A DNA stretch of 60,399 nt from an uncultured Roseburia sp. Lineage in GTDB: Bacteria; Bacillota; Clostridia; Lachnospirales; Lachnospiraceae. The stretch is taken from the NCBI GenBank assembly GCA_947647505.1, contig CANSKO010000018.1:1-60399 (forward strand). The letters are read 5' to 3'. The notes under the pieces were generated by a model, which ran no database searches, was not told the DNA's origin, and was given only the letters and a program-made list of their open reading frames with translations. Both the position numbers and the translations under genes were made by a program. This document shows, one piece after another, positions 43,874-52,750 of the stretch; position 1 is the first letter of the stretch; each line of letters starts with the position of its first letter.

Positions 43874-44038
43874 CTAGTACATCGTTCGACAAATAACTGG
43901 ATCAATCACGCAGAATGCTTTTTTGAGTGTGCAGGTCAAAAAACGTAGGCGTAGCGGGCTACGCTGAGGATTTTTGACCTGTACAATCGAGAAAGCAGGC
44001 AAGTGGTTGGTGTAGTTATTTGCGCAACGATGTACTAG
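43874..44038. repeat. 165-bp palindromic MITE-like element
   Basis: The two halves are imperfect inverted copies over about 81 bases. Both outer ends read CTAGTACATCGTT (inward) followed by CAAATAACT; both inner parts contain CAGGTCAAAAA and GCGTAGC. The whole element would fold into one long hairpin. It encodes no protein. The structure matches a miniature inverted-repeat element or a large REP-like palindrome mobilised in trans. No target-site duplication beyond the symmetric CTAG ends can be defined from one copy. Confidence 0.8.
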
Positions 44039-44040
44039 AA

Positions 44041-44069
44041 TTGACGCTGCACGCTACATAGACTACAAT
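44041..44069 (+). promoter_or_regulatory. Sigma-A-type promoter of the ECF sigma operon
   Basis: TTGACG (44041-44046) and TACAAT (44064-44069) with a 17-base spacer. The -35 box begins two bases after the palindromic element ends. Confidence 0.75.
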
Positions 44070-44085
44070 ACAAAGCATCTTAAAA

Positions 44086-44121
44086 AACTTCCGGAAAACT
44101 TCGAACCTTTCCGGAAGTTAT
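44086..44121 (+). promoter_or_regulatory. Leader hairpin before the ECF sigma gene
   Basis: AACTTCCGGAAA / TTTCCGGAAGTT is a 12-base perfect stem with a ten-base loop, starting about 10 bases after the predicted transcription start. There is no T-run after it, so it is a leader structure rather than a terminator. Confidence 0.6.
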
Positions 44122-44172
44122 TACAATGTATGAGTGAAGGGCAAACATAAGACGTCTTATAAGGTGAATCAT

Positions 44173-44709
44173 ATGACAAAAACAGAACTGGAAAACTGCA
44201 TCTGGGAATACGGAACCGATATCTATTCTTTTTGCAGGAATATCACGCAAAACGCGCAGGAAGCCGACGATCTGTATCAGGATACGTTTTTAAAAGCAAT
44301 GGAACTGCTTTCGGAAATCAGCTACGAAAAAAATCCGAAGAGCTACCTGCTCTCCATCGCGCTGCGTCTCTGGAAAAACAAAAAGCGAAAATTCGCCTGG
44401 CGAAGCCGGATCGCAAACGTCATTTCCATCACAGACGAACTGGATCTGGACATCGTAAGAGCTTCCGCTTTTCTTCCGGAATCGGAACTGATCAAAAAAG
44501 AAGAAACGGATCTGGTACGTCAGGCGGTAAACCGTCTGCCGGAAAAATACAAGCTGCCAATCCTGCTCTTTTATATGGAAGATTTACCGGTGGCGCAGAT
44601 TGCTTTTGTATTAAAAATCCCCGTTGGAACTGTAAAAAGCCGATTGCATCAGGCAAAAAAATTATTGGAAAAAGAACTGGAGGTTGTTTTAGATGAAAAA
44701 TATGGATGA
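44173..44709 (+). CDS. RNA polymerase ECF-type sigma factor
   Basis: 178 residues from ATG 44173, with AAGGTG upstream; a GTG 13 codons earlier is less well placed. Region 2 (about 10-80: YSFCRNITQNAQEADDLYQDTFLKA) recognises the -10 element, and region 4 (about 115-170: LPEKYKLPILLFYMEDLPVAQIAFVLKIPVGTVKSRLHQAKKLL) the -35. It directs transcription of a small stress regulon. The next gene overlaps it by 17 bases and encodes its likely membrane anti-sigma. The operon promoter looks like a housekeeping one, so autoregulation is not obvious. Confidence 0.93.
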   Translation: MTKTELENCIWEYGTDIYSFCRNITQNAQEADDLYQDTFLKAMELLSEISYEKNPKSYLLSIALRLWKNKKRKFAWRSRIANVISITDELDLDIVRASAFLPESELIKKEETDLVRQAVNRLPEKYKLPILLFYMEDLPVAQIAFVLKIPVGTVKSRLHQAKKLLEKELEVVLDEKYG

Positions 44710-45928
44710 CATCTTAAAAACTGCCCTTACTCCAAAAGACGAACCGAACTACTGGTTGAACCAGAGCATTCTCTCACAAGCAAAGGAGGCAAAGCCTATG
44801 AAGAAAAGGAATCCAAAAAAATTTGCAACCGTCGCATGCTCTTTAGCGCTCGCGCTTGGCATCGGCTCCATCTCCGTCTATGCCGCATGGAAATACTTAA
44901 CGCCTGACCGTATAGCTGAAGAAATCGGCGAAAACCGGCTGGCAGAAGCGTTTTCCGGTGAAGACTCCGTATATATCAATGAAACGCAAAGCTGCGGCGG
45001 CTATGATATTACGCTGCTTGGCATCACAACCGGAGAAAATCTGACCACTTATAAATATATGACCGGTGATTTCAGCGTCATGTCCGCGTCTGAAGAAAAT
45101 ACCGAAGCGCTGGATCAGGCGAACAATTCCGGCATGAAAGAACACAACGACAGAACCTACGTCATGTTTGCAGTCGAGCATGAGGGTCTGTCTCAGGAAG
45201 ACTTTTATTCTGACCCCGGGTTTACTGCTTTCCCGATCGTTGCAGGGTACGATCCGCAGGCCTGCATGAGCATCCTGCAGCATGGCAGCGGCGAACAGCG
45301 CATTGTAAAAGACGGCAGCTTTTATCTTATGTACGAATGCGACAATCTGGAAATATTTGCCGACAACAACATTTACATGTGCATCTCCGACGACCTTCCT
45401 GAGTTCAGCGAATACTCCTATCTTTATGACGCGGATGCGGGCACAATCGCCAGAAATGAAGAATATGAAGGATTAAACGCATTGTTTTATCTGCCGCTGG
45501 ACGCTTCCAAAGCGGATCCCGCTACGGCTCAGGCAGCATTGGACGCATATGAAGCGCGCCTTGAAACAATAGAGAGCACACCGGAGCCTTCTCATCCGGA
45601 AAGCGTGCAGAAAGCGTTCGATTTTGCGGATCAGATTACGCCGGAAAATATCGACGAGCTTGCAACGCCTCTTGAGGGTGAAAACGCTACGATGACATTT
45701 ACGCCGGACAATCAGGGAAGATACCGTATTGAAATTACCGATCCGTTCGGACAGACAACAAGCGCCAGGATGACGAGAGAAGGCCTGTTTCCCGATGGAA
45801 CGACAGAGCAGATTCACTCTTACGGCATTTCAAACAACAATCCTGACACGCTGCTGCTTGGATATTATACATTAAATGCAGACGGAACGGTAACGCTGCA
45901 GCTCTATTCCCCAAATTTACCGGAATAG
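44693..45928 (+). CDS. DUF4179-type anti-sigma/membrane-anchored protein
   Basis: 411 residues. The first 40 are cytosolic (MKNMDDILKTALTPKDEPNYWLNQ at its start, the sigma-binding region). One membrane segment follows (about 45-66, FATVACSLALALGIGSISVYAA), and the remaining 345 residues are extracytoplasmic. The topology and the operon position after an ECF sigma gene fit the DUF4179 anti-sigma family of Clostridia. No zinc-binding HxxxCxxC motif is present. The outer part is acidic and its ligand is unknown. The 17-base overlap with the sigma gene indicates coupled expression. Confidence 0.8.
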   Translation: MKNMDDILKTALTPKDEPNYWLNQSILSQAKEAKPMKKRNPKKFATVACSLALALGIGSISVYAAWKYLTPDRIAEEIGENRLAEAFSGEDSVYINETQSCGGYDITLLGITTGENLTTYKYMTGDFSVMSASEENTEALDQANNSGMKEHNDRTYVMFAVEHEGLSQEDFYSDPGFTAFPIVAGYDPQACMSILQHGSGEQRIVKDGSFYLMYECDNLEIFADNNIYMCISDDLPEFSEYSYLYDADAGTIARNEEYEGLNALFYLPLDASKADPATAQAALDAYEARLETIESTPEPSHPESVQKAFDFADQITPENIDELATPLEGENATMTFTPDNQGRYRIEITDPFGQTTSARMTREGLFPDGTTEQIHSYGISNNNPDTLLLGYYTLNADGTVTLQLYSPNLPE

Positions 45929-45940
45929 TCCAAAAAACAT

Positions 45941-45985
45941 ACGGGCGCAGCTCCGTCTTTTGACAGACGGCAAAGCCGCGCCCGT
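45941..45985 (+). terminator. Terminator of the ECF sigma operon
   Basis: ACGGGCGC / GCGCCCGT outer stem enclosing a second hairpin (CCGTC / GACGG), followed by TTTCC. Confidence 0.65.
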
Positions 45986-46053
45986 TTCCTGATACAGGTG
46001 AATCTTTCTTTTTTTCCCAATTCGTGCTATACTTTATTGTGAAAGGGTTTTCT

Positions 46054-46087
46054 CATGGATGAAGCGGCAGACCGCATTTCATCCATG
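46054..46087 (+). promoter_or_regulatory. Leader hairpin upstream of the chemoreceptor operon
   Basis: CATGGATGAA / TTCATCCATG with an inner GCGG / CCGC pairing and a four-base loop. It lies about 25 bases after a TATACT -10-like box and 57 bases before the start codon. No known riboswitch consensus matches. Confidence 0.6.
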
Positions 46088-46144
46088 CAGCAAACGTTTT
46101 TTTCTTTCATATCATAATCATACTGGAAAAGGAGAGGTTCAAAC

Positions 46145-48142
46145 GTGGTTGAAAGCAAAACAGGCTTCCGGAAACGGGAAGCCAGACGAAGTCTTAACTG
46201 GAAGATATTAAGAAGCACGACGCTTAATATCCTGATACTTGTTGTGGTATGCTGCGCAATTATGGCAATGTCAATGCAGTCTCTGGCAAACAGCATTTTG
46301 CTGGACACGTTGCAGCCCATGGCAAGGCAGTCGGCAAAAACAGTGGAAGCCAACATCCATATGCTGGCGGACCGGATGATGAAGATTGCAGATGATCCCC
46401 GCATGCATTCCGACGACGCGCAGACGACGCAGGAAAGCCGTAACGAAGTTTTAGAAGAGGCGGCTGAAATTTATGAGCTGTATACGATTGCCCTGTATGA
46501 CAAAAACGGCAAACTGCTTCAGGGAGTCGGAGACGCGCCGGATAAACTAAATGAAACTTTTTTTTCCTTTTTGCAGGAAACGGATAACCTGACTACGGAT
46601 TCTTCTACGATTTCTCAGGGAAAGCCCGGCATTACCATGGGAATGCCGGTAAAAGAAAATGAAGAAACTGCGCTTTATGTCGTAGGCGTCTACAAGTACG
46701 ACGCATTAAACGACGTAATTGACAGCATCAATCTTGGAAAGCACGGCATGGCCTATATGGTCAATCGGGAGGGAATCGTTACAGCGCATCCGGATGAATC
46801 GCTTATCCTGGAACAGAGTACCTTAAAGGAGCTCAGTCACGACAATGCATCATCTTTAAGCGGCGTGACGACCGGCGAAACCGGCGCGACGGAATTTACC
46901 GCAGAAGGCCAGAATATACTGGCGGCATTTTCTCCCGTCCGCGGAACGCAGTGGTCGCTTGTGATCCAGATTCCAAAATCCGATTATAACAGCCTGATCC
47001 AGTCGGCAATGATGGCAGCCATTTTGTCTACGCTGGCAGTTCTGGTCGTATCCATCCTGCTCGTGCTTCATCTGGCGCGTTCGATTTCCCGCCCGGTGAA
47101 ACACGTTACAAGCCGGATGCTCGCGCTTTCGGACGGTGACCTGCATACTGAAATAAAGCACGCCCATTCGAAGGATGAACTGGAGGTCCTGACAAAAACG
47201 CTGGATAGTACCGTAGAAAGCGTCAATCGTTACATATCCGATATCCAGCAGGTCCTGACACAGATTGCAGACGGCAATCTGCGCGTCGAGCCACAGGTGG
47301 ATTACAAAGGGGACTTCGCCTTAATCCGCACAAGCCTTCGTACGATTATTCAGTCTATGAATGAAACGATTGCCGGCTTCCGTTCCGCAGCAGTACGGCT
47401 TGCCGATATGTCGGAGGAGTTAAAAGGACAGTCCGGTCAGCTGCATCAGGCTTCTCTGGAACAAAATCGATCAGCGGAAGAATTGGTCTGCGAGGTGTCC
47501 AACGTAAAGGAACAGCTTTCCGGCGTGTCAAAAAGCAGCAGCCAGACCCGCACAAAAACGGAAGAAATCGTTCAGCGCGTGCAGGAAGCCAATACGCGAA
47601 TGGCATCGCTTTCCAAAGCGATGGATGACATCAGCGCCAACGCACAGGAAATCACAAAAATCGCCAAAGCCATTGAAGACATTGCATTCCAGACAAATAT
47701 TCTTTCTATCAACGCTTCGGTCGAAGCAGCCCGCGCAGGCCTGGCCGGAAGAGGCTTTGCCGTTGTAGCGGAGGAAGTGCGGCAGCTGGCTTCCAGAAGC
47801 GCGGAGGCGGCGAAAAACGCATCCGACATGGTAGAAAGCACAAGAACGATTATTCAGACTGGCGTGAAGCTGACGGCTGCAACGGCCGGTTCCCTCGCTG
47901 ACATTTCTTCTGTTTCCGATGAAATCGGCGAAATTACCGACCATCTGGTAACGGCAGTGCAGGGTCAGGAAGGCGCGCTGGCAATTATGGAAGAACGCAT
48001 CGATACGATTTCTACCATTACGGATCACAATCTGCAAAACGCCGAAGGAACGGAACAATCCAGCGGACTTCTTGCAAGGGAAGCCGAAGCGCTTTCGGCT
48101 CAGGTAGGAAAATTCGTGTTAAAGGAGGGCGAAAACAAATGA
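46145..48142 (+). CDS. Methyl-accepting chemotaxis protein with Cache sensor
   Basis: 665 residues from a GTG start (AAAGGAGAGG upstream). Two membrane helices (about 22-46 and 280-306) bracket an extracellular Cache-type ligand domain that contains [27 protein letters not shown] domain (about 306-360, [24 protein letters not shown]) leads to the MA signalling hairpin (about 440-655) with the conserved tip [26 protein letters not shown]. It reports ligand to CheA/CheW. It overlaps the downstream FMN-binding lipoprotein gene by four bases (ATGA), suggesting a linked sensory function. No che genes are adjacent. Confidence 0.94.
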   Translation: MVESKTGFRKREARRSLNWKILRSTTLNILILVVVCCAIMAMSMQSLANSILLDTLQPMARQSAKTVEANIHMLADRMMKIADDPRMHSDDAQTTQESRNEVLEEAAEIYELYTIALYDKNGKLLQGVGDAPDKLNETFFSFLQETDNLTTDSSTISQGKPGITMGMPVKENEETALYVVGVYKYDALNDVIDSINLGKHGMAYMVNREGIVTAHPDESLILEQSTLKELSHDNASSLSGVTTGETGATEFTAEGQNILAAFSPVRGTQWSLVIQIPKSDYNSLIQSAMMAAILSTLAVLVVSILLVLHLARSISRPVKHVTSRMLALSDGDLHTEIKHAHSKDELEVLTKTLDSTVESVNRYISDIQQVLTQIADGNLRVEPQVDYKGDFALIRTSLRTIIQSMNETIAGFRSAAVRLADMSEELKGQSGQLHQASLEQNRSAEELVCEVSNVKEQLSGVSKSSSQTRTKTEEIVQRVQEANTRMASLSKAMDDISANAQEITKIAKAIEDIAFQTNILSINASVEAARAGLAGRGFAVVAEEVRQLASRSAEAAKNASDMVESTRTIIQTGVKLTAATAGSLADISSVSDEIGEITDHLVTAVQGQEGALAIMEERIDTISTITDHNLQNAEGTEQSSGLLAREAEALSAQVGKFVLKEGENK

Positions 48143-48594
48143 AGCGAATCTTAAGTTTGGGCCTGGCCCTTATACTGTTTCTCACGACGTTTACGGGCTG
48201 CGGCAGTTCAGACGGACTTCTGGACGGTTATTATACGGCACAGGCTGCGGATTTCCATCATGGATGGAAAGAATACATCACGATTATGGTCAAAGGCGGA
48301 AGCATTGTCTCCGTAGAATATAACGCGGAAAACCCAAGCGGCTTTATTAAGAGCTGGGACAACGCCTATATGCAGAACATGCTCCATGCCGCCGGCTCTT
48401 ATCCGAATGCATACACCCGTTATTACGCCGGGCAGCTTCTGGAAACGCAGAATGAACACGACATTGACGCATTAAGCGGCGCAACGTCATCTTACGGATC
48501 CTTTCAGAAGCTGGCTGCGGCGGCCATCAAGCAGGCCATGCAGGGAGATTCCAGTATCGTCATCGTTGACACATCAGACGGAACCGAGGAATGA
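48139..48594 (+). CDS. FMN-binding-domain lipoprotein
   Basis: 151 residues. The lipobox TFTGC gives lipidation at C21. The body is an FMN_bind domain with the attachment motif [12 protein letters not shown]; in related NqrC/RnfG-type proteins FMN is bound covalently to the threonine (here T116) by the transferase ApbE. The start ATG overlaps the stop codon of the upstream chemoreceptor (ATGA), and GGAGGGCG lies seven bases before it. It is probably an extracytoplasmic redox or ligand-binding protein. Some clostridial homologues are the precursors of pheromone-type peptides, which is another possibility. Confidence 0.85.
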   Translation: MKRILSLGLALILFLTTFTGCGSSDGLLDGYYTAQAADFHHGWKEYITIMVKGGSIVSVEYNAENPSGFIKSWDNAYMQNMLHAAGSYPNAYTRYYAGQLLETQNEHDIDALSGATSSYGSFQKLAAAAIKQAMQGDSSIVIVDTSDGTEE

Positions 48595-48614
48595 CGGCGT
48601 CTTTCTTCACAACA

Positions 48615-48640
48615 GGAGGGAGCCAGACGGCTCCCTCTTT
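48615..48640 (+). terminator. Terminator of the chemoreceptor operon
   Basis: GAGGGAGCC / GGCTCCCTC with a four-base loop, followed by TTTC. It may also serve the convergent fibronectin-III gene, which ends ten bases away. Confidence 0.85.
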
Positions 48641-48650
48641 CATATGTTCC

Positions 48651-49595
48651 CTAATGCAGATACACGTACTTGTTCGTTTTCGTTGACCAGGCATACAATG
48701 CGCCGGAGGTTCCTCTAATCTTCCCTTTGTTGCAGATTGTCTCCACATACACATAATATGTCTTTTTGGAATTTAATTTTTTTCCTTTCCATTTTCCGAT
48801 TGTTGCGCGCGTGCTTTTCGCCTTGAGGCTTTTCACAGATTTATAGCCCTTATTGCTTTTTTCCGACATATAAATTTTATATCCCGTCGCGCCATCTACC
48901 TTTTTCCAGGAAAGGGAAAGCGTTCCTCCTGAAAGCTTCATTTTGCTGATTCTGGCCTGTGGAATACAGTGGATCACTCCTGTGGAAGAGTAATTCTTCT
49001 GCCCGCCAAACAGCGTATACGCCCTTGCCTGCACCGTATAGACATTGTCCTTTACCTTATCAAAAAACGTGCTGCTGCCATATGTAATTTCTTTCTTCTG
49101 TAATTCTTTTCCCTTTTTGTCGCATAACGACACTTCATACCCTGACACGCCCGATTTTGCCGTCCATTCGATTTCCAGCTTATGGATAAGATAATACCAG
49201 GACTTCTGACGCAGCCCCTCCATCTGATCTGGAATCGTAACGGCGTCGTATAACGTTTTTCCAATGCTTTCTTTCGTCCCGTCGGAGGCTTTTACCTGTA
49301 TGTAATATTTCGTTCCGTCTTTCAGACCGGACAGCGTATACTGCATTTCCGCCGTCTTTCCGGCCAGAATGTAATCCCCGCTCTCTCCCAGCTCTTTGTA
49401 AGATACATGATATTCTACCGCGCCGTTTGAAGGCCCCCAGGCAACTGTAATCGCATCCTTTTCGGCAGCCGTCTGTTTCAGATCCGATACCGCCGGAACA
49501 TACCCCGCCGCCTGTGCGCCGCCTGCTTTCAAAACAGTCAAAACCCCTGCCAGCAAAACAAACGCCAGCGTTTTTACTATACGATTCTTTTTCAT
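48651..49595 (-). CDS. Exported fibronectin type III domain protein
   Basis: 314 residues from ATG 49595, preceded by AAGGAGGAGG. The signal peptide runs to about GGAQA-29. Three fibronectin type III units follow: about 35-125 (ITVAWGPSNGAVEYHVSYKEL and YTLSGLKDGTKYYIQV), 128-225 (LEIEWTAKSGVSGYEVSL) and 228-310 (LSLSWKKVDGATGYKIYMS and KKTYYVYVETIC). No catalytic domain or wall anchor is attached. It is probably an adhesive or spacer protein secreted whole. It lies downstream of the NlpC/P60 gene but beyond its terminator. Confidence 0.82.
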   Translation of the reverse strand: MKKNRIVKTLAFVLLAGVLTVLKAGGAQAAGYVPAVSDLKQTAAEKDAITVAWGPSNGAVEYHVSYKELGESGDYILAGKTAEMQYTLSGLKDGTKYYIQVKASDGTKESIGKTLYDAVTIPDQMEGLRQKSWYYLIHKLEIEWTAKSGVSGYEVSLCDKKGKELQKKEITYGSSTFFDKVKDNVYTVQARAYTLFGGQKNYSSTGVIHCIPQARISKMKLSGGTLSLSWKKVDGATGYKIYMSEKSNKGYKSVKSLKAKSTRATIGKWKGKKLNSKKTYYVYVETICNKGKIRGTSGALYAWSTKTNKYVYLH

Positions 49596-49625
49596 GGATA
49601 TCCTCCTCCTTTTCCTTTCAAATAA

Positions 49626-49663
49626 AAAGCGCACTGGCTCCAGAACAGGAACCCATGCGCTTT
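49626..49663 (-). terminator. Terminator of the NlpC/P60 gene
   Basis: AAAGCGCA / TGCGCTTT arms with an imperfect inner stem, followed by TTTATTTG on the minus strand. Confidence 0.75.
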
Positions 49664-49687
49664 GTTTGCTTTCCTTTTCTACTGCTC

Positions 49688-50782
49688 TTAATTCAATAAT
49701 CTTACGACACAAACCGGTGAACGGTAATATGCATTGGAAATCTTAATGCCCGTTCTTTCAGAGCTTGCATGTACAATCTGACCATTGCCAATATAAATCG
49801 CCACATGACTGATCCGACCGCCGCCATAGAAGAACAGATCGCCCGGCTGCGCTTCGCTTGCGCTGATCCTTCGGCCGCAGTTTGCCTGCGCCGCAGAAGA
49901 ATGCGGCAGATAAATGCCGTATTTTGCAAAAATCGACAGTGTGAATCCGGAACAATCCGCGCCGTTTGTCAGGCTCGTACCGCCCCATACGTAAGGATTG
50001 CCGACAAACTGGCATGCATACGATACAAGATCTACCTTCACATCCGAAACGCCCTGTCCGTATTTTACCTCCGTCATCGTCATCGCCTTATTCAGCTCAT
50101 TCGATACCGTTACATAATCGGCGCTGACATAGCCTTCCTCACTGTCAACGCTAACTTTTAACCATTCTCCCTGATCTTCGATGACTTCCACTTCTTCGCC
50201 TTCCGGCATCAGAGCCAGAATTTCACATTCCGTATTCGGCTCTTCCCTGACGCGCAGCGTCGTCGTCGTACAGGTCGCAATCGTAGAAGAAACTTCCGGC
50301 GCATATTCTCTCGCTTCTGCGCCTGTCATAAGAAATTCACTCTTTACATAGCCAGTCACTTCACCCGACTGAATCTGCGTCCACTCGCCTTCCGTCCCAA
50401 GTATCTCACATCCCGCGTTGCCTGGCATCTTGCCAACCAGCTCCGCGTCCTCGCCCGCGCTTTCCCGCACGTTTAAGTTGCCCTCTACCTTAGCAATGCC
50501 AAGATTTGTATATCCACAGGAGCCATCCTGCCGGCCCGAAGCCGTCATCGCGTCCTCTCCTTCTGAAATCGTCGCTTTGGCTACCGAAACGCCGATGCAG
50601 TCCGCCAGCGTTGACGAAATGCCCGCATTCGATTCGGAAGCATTCTCCATATTCGCCGCAATCCGCTCGGATATGCCGGCCGTCATTCCTAAAATCCCTG
50701 TCGCGCGCGTCTGCACCGACATCGTGATAATCATTGCTCCTGCTGTAAATAACCCTACTAATCTCTTATTTCTGGATTTCAT
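49688..50782 (-). CDS. Exported NlpC/P60 endopeptidase with two SH3-like domains
   Basis: 364 residues from ATG 50782 with CAGGAGG upstream. The signal peptide ends near TRA-27. Two bacterial SH3 domains (about 92-152 with GNLNVRESAGEDAELVGKMP, and 170-226 with TTLRVREEPNTECEILALMP) bind peptidoglycan. The catalytic NlpC/P60 domain (about 245-364) has C277 (GADCSGFTLSIF), H326 (RISHVAIYIG) and H338. It hydrolyses gamma-D-Glu-diamino acid bonds in muropeptides. It has a textbook promoter overlapping the end of ribF. Confidence 0.93.
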   Translation of the reverse strand: MKSRNKRLVGLFTAGAMIITMSVQTRATGILGMTAGISERIAANMENASESNAGISSTLADCIGVSVAKATISEGEDAMTASGRQDGSCGYTNLGIAKVEGNLNVRESAGEDAELVGKMPGNAGCEILGTEGEWTQIQSGEVTGYVKSEFLMTGAEAREYAPEVSSTIATCTTTTLRVREEPNTECEILALMPEGEEVEVIEDQGEWLKVSVDSEEGYVSADYVTVSNELNKAMTMTEVKYGQGVSDVKVDLVSYACQFVGNPYVWGGTSLTNGADCSGFTLSIFAKYGIYLPHSSAAQANCGRRISASEAQPGDLFFYGGGRISHVAIYIGNGQIVHASSERTGIKISNAYYRSPVCVVRLLN

Positions 50783-50829
50783 AAATTCCTCCTGAGATAT
50801 TTCTCTCTGCGTAGTTATCGTGTATGAAA

Positions 50830-50858
50830 AGTATAGCAAGAGTATATAACAATGTCAA
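50830..50858 (-). promoter_or_regulatory. Sigma-A promoter of the NlpC/P60 gene
   Basis: TTGACA (50853-50858) and TATACT (50830-50835) with a 17-base spacer on the minus strand. The -35 box overlaps the ribF stop codon. Confidence 0.9.
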
Positions 50859-51802
50859 CATATATTTGTAATATTTGTGTAATAATTTATTCCATAAAAA
50901 ATATCTTTTTGCATCTGCTGTTTCAATTCTTCCAGCGAATCAAACCTTCGTTCCGGCCTGACGCCTGTCAGAAACTCTACTTTGCATTCCTCTCCATAGA
51001 TATCGTCCTCAAATGCAAACAGATGCGTCTCAATTCCTACGGGATTTTCCCCTTCCACCGTCGGCTTAACGCCTACGTTGGTAATGCCTCCATACGCCTG
51101 ACCCGGCCGGCTGCACAACGTAGTCCGCGTCACATACACGCCATATGGCGGCAGCAGCTTTTCTTCCGACGGCAGCAGATTTGCCGTGGGCACGCCAAGC
51201 AGCTTTTTTCCGATCTGATTTCCGTACACGACGGTCCCCTGCACAAAATAACAATAGCCAAGCAGCTCATTGGCGTGCGCAATCCGACCGGCCAGAAGCT
51301 CTTCCCGCACATACGTGCTGCTGATCTCCCTTCCGTTTTCCTTTACTTTATCCACTGCCTCGACCGTATATCCATACTGATCCGCAAGGCGAAGCAACAG
51401 CCGGTAATCTCCCCTGCGGCGATATCCGAAACGAAAATCCGTTCCAACCACAATGCCTTTGACATGCAGCCGGTTTACAATCTTTTCTGCAAACGCCTCC
51501 GGCTCCATCTGCCGAATGGCTTCCGTAAACGGGCATTCCAGAAGGTAATCCACGCCATGCGCCGCAAACAGATTTGTCTTTTCCGCGTTCGTCGTAAGCA
51601 TACGGCCCGGCGCTTCGCCGCAGATGCGGCGGCCCGGCGGCGCATCAAACGTAAAAATCACTGTTTTTTGTCCCGATTTCTTTTTTTTCTTCAAGCATTC
51701 CACCAGACGCTCATGGCCCCTGTGGATTCCGTCAAATTTCCCCAACGATACGACCGTATCTTCCGGAATGTAAAACTCTGTTGTGCCTCTGATTACTTCC
51801 AT
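50855..51802 (-). CDS. ribF: Bifunctional riboflavin kinase/FMN adenylyltransferase
   Basis: 315 residues. The N-terminal FAD synthetase domain (about 1-180) has the nucleotidyltransferase start VVSLGKFDGIHRGHERLVE and GTDFRFGYRRRGD; the C-terminal riboflavin kinase domain (about 185-305) carries GVPTANLLPSEEKLLPPYGVYVT and GITNVGVKPTV. It makes FMN and FAD from riboflavin. It is the last gene of the nusA-infB operon, 33 bases after truB, as in many Gram-positive bacteria. No FMN riboswitch precedes it. Confidence 0.96.
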   Translation of the reverse strand: MEVIRGTTEFYIPEDTVVSLGKFDGIHRGHERLVECLKKKKKSGQKTVIFTFDAPPGRRICGEAPGRMLTTNAEKTNLFAAHGVDYLLECPFTEAIRQMEPEAFAEKIVNRLHVKGIVVGTDFRFGYRRRGDYRLLLRLADQYGYTVEAVDKVKENGREISSTYVREELLAGRIAHANELLGYCYFVQGTVVYGNQIGKKLLGVPTANLLPSEEKLLPPYGVYVTRTTLCSRPGQAYGGITNVGVKPTVEGENPVGIETHLFAFEDDIYGEECKVEFLTGVRPERRFDSLEELKQQMQKDIFYGINYYTNITNIC

Positions 51803-51835
51803 CCTACTGTATTCCCCACTTTGCGGTATCTTTCT

Positions 51836-52741
51836 TTATAAGAACATTTTTTCCGGCCGATAAGCCTTCCTCTTTGCATCGTAACGAAACAGTCCCACAA
51901 ACCGCCCGTCCGCATCATACATCCGACACAGGCCCGCCGCAGCGTCTGCATCGCCGTCTATGCGCTCTATGGGAAGAGGCGCGCCATTTTGCAGCGGCTT
52001 TTCCATTCCTCTTTGCGCAACGGCTTTCGGATAGTGCAAAAGCGCCTCATCCACCGGCAGAAACAGCTGCTCGCGCGTGCGGCCCAATGCATCCGTTCCG
52101 TTCATAACCGCCGCGATCTCTTCCAGACGCCAGGCGTCTTCTGCCTTAAAACCGGCCGTCTGCCTGCGAACCAGCCTGTCCATACAGCCGCCGCAGCCGG
52201 CCCGCGCTCCAATATCATGACAGAGCGTGCGGATATAGGTTCCTTTCGAACAGCGCACCTCCATCGTAACAAGCGGCAGCGCCATCGAAAGCACGCGAAT
52301 GGAACGAATTGTAATTTCTCTGGCCTTACGTTCCACTTCTATGCCGGCCCGCGCCAGATCGCAGAGCTTTCTGCCGTTTACTTTCAGCGCCGAATACATG
52401 GGCGGCACCTGCGTCTGCCTCCCGACAAAGCCCTGTATGATGTCGCAAAGCGCTTCGTCTGAAATCGCAGGCTCCTCTTCCCTTAACACACGCCCTGACA
52501 TGTCCTGCGTATCCGTCGTAACGCCAAGCCGCAGCACGGCCTGATAGACTTTCTCCTGCTCCATCAGATACGCGCAGGCTTTCGTCGCTTTTCCTACGCA
52601 GACGGGCAACACACCTTCCGCATCCGGGTCTAACGTCCCCGTATGGCCGATCTTTTTCTGTTTCAAAATGCCGCGCAGCTTCGCCACCACGTCAAACGAG
52701 GTATAGCCCGCTTCTTTGTATACGTTAATGATTCCGTCCAT
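51836..52741 (-). CDS. truB: tRNA pseudouridine-55 synthase
   Basis: 301 residues. It isomerises uridine 55 in the T-loop of tRNAs. Diagnostic sequence: GIINVYKEAGYTSFDVV at the start, GHTGTLDPDAEGVLPVCVGKATK with the catalytic aspartate, QVPPMYSALKVNGRKLCDLARAG, and RCSKGTYIRTLCHDIG. The C-terminal PUA-like extension is short. It follows nrnA by nine bases and precedes ribF. Confidence 0.97.
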   Translation of the reverse strand: MDGIINVYKEAGYTSFDVVAKLRGILKQKKIGHTGTLDPDAEGVLPVCVGKATKACAYLMEQEKVYQAVLRLGVTTDTQDMSGRVLREEEPAISDEALCDIIQGFVGRQTQVPPMYSALKVNGRKLCDLARAGIEVERKAREITIRSIRVLSMALPLVTMEVRCSKGTYIRTLCHDIGARAGCGGCMDRLVRRQTAGFKAEDAWRLEEIAAVMNGTDALGRTREQLFLPVDEALLHYPKAVAQRGMEKPLQNGAPLPIERIDGDADAAAGLCRMYDADGRFVGLFRYDAKRKAYRPEKMFL

Positions 52742-52750
52742 TCCCCTGCC

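Noticed and set aside
46021..46144. A cyclic di-GMP riboswitch upstream of the chemoreceptor
   Set aside because: The conserved GEMM core elements were not found; only a single hairpin is present.
50783..50990. An FMN riboswitch near ribF
   Set aside because: ribF is inside the long operon and no RFN element is visible; the adjacent promoter belongs to the NlpC/P60 gene.
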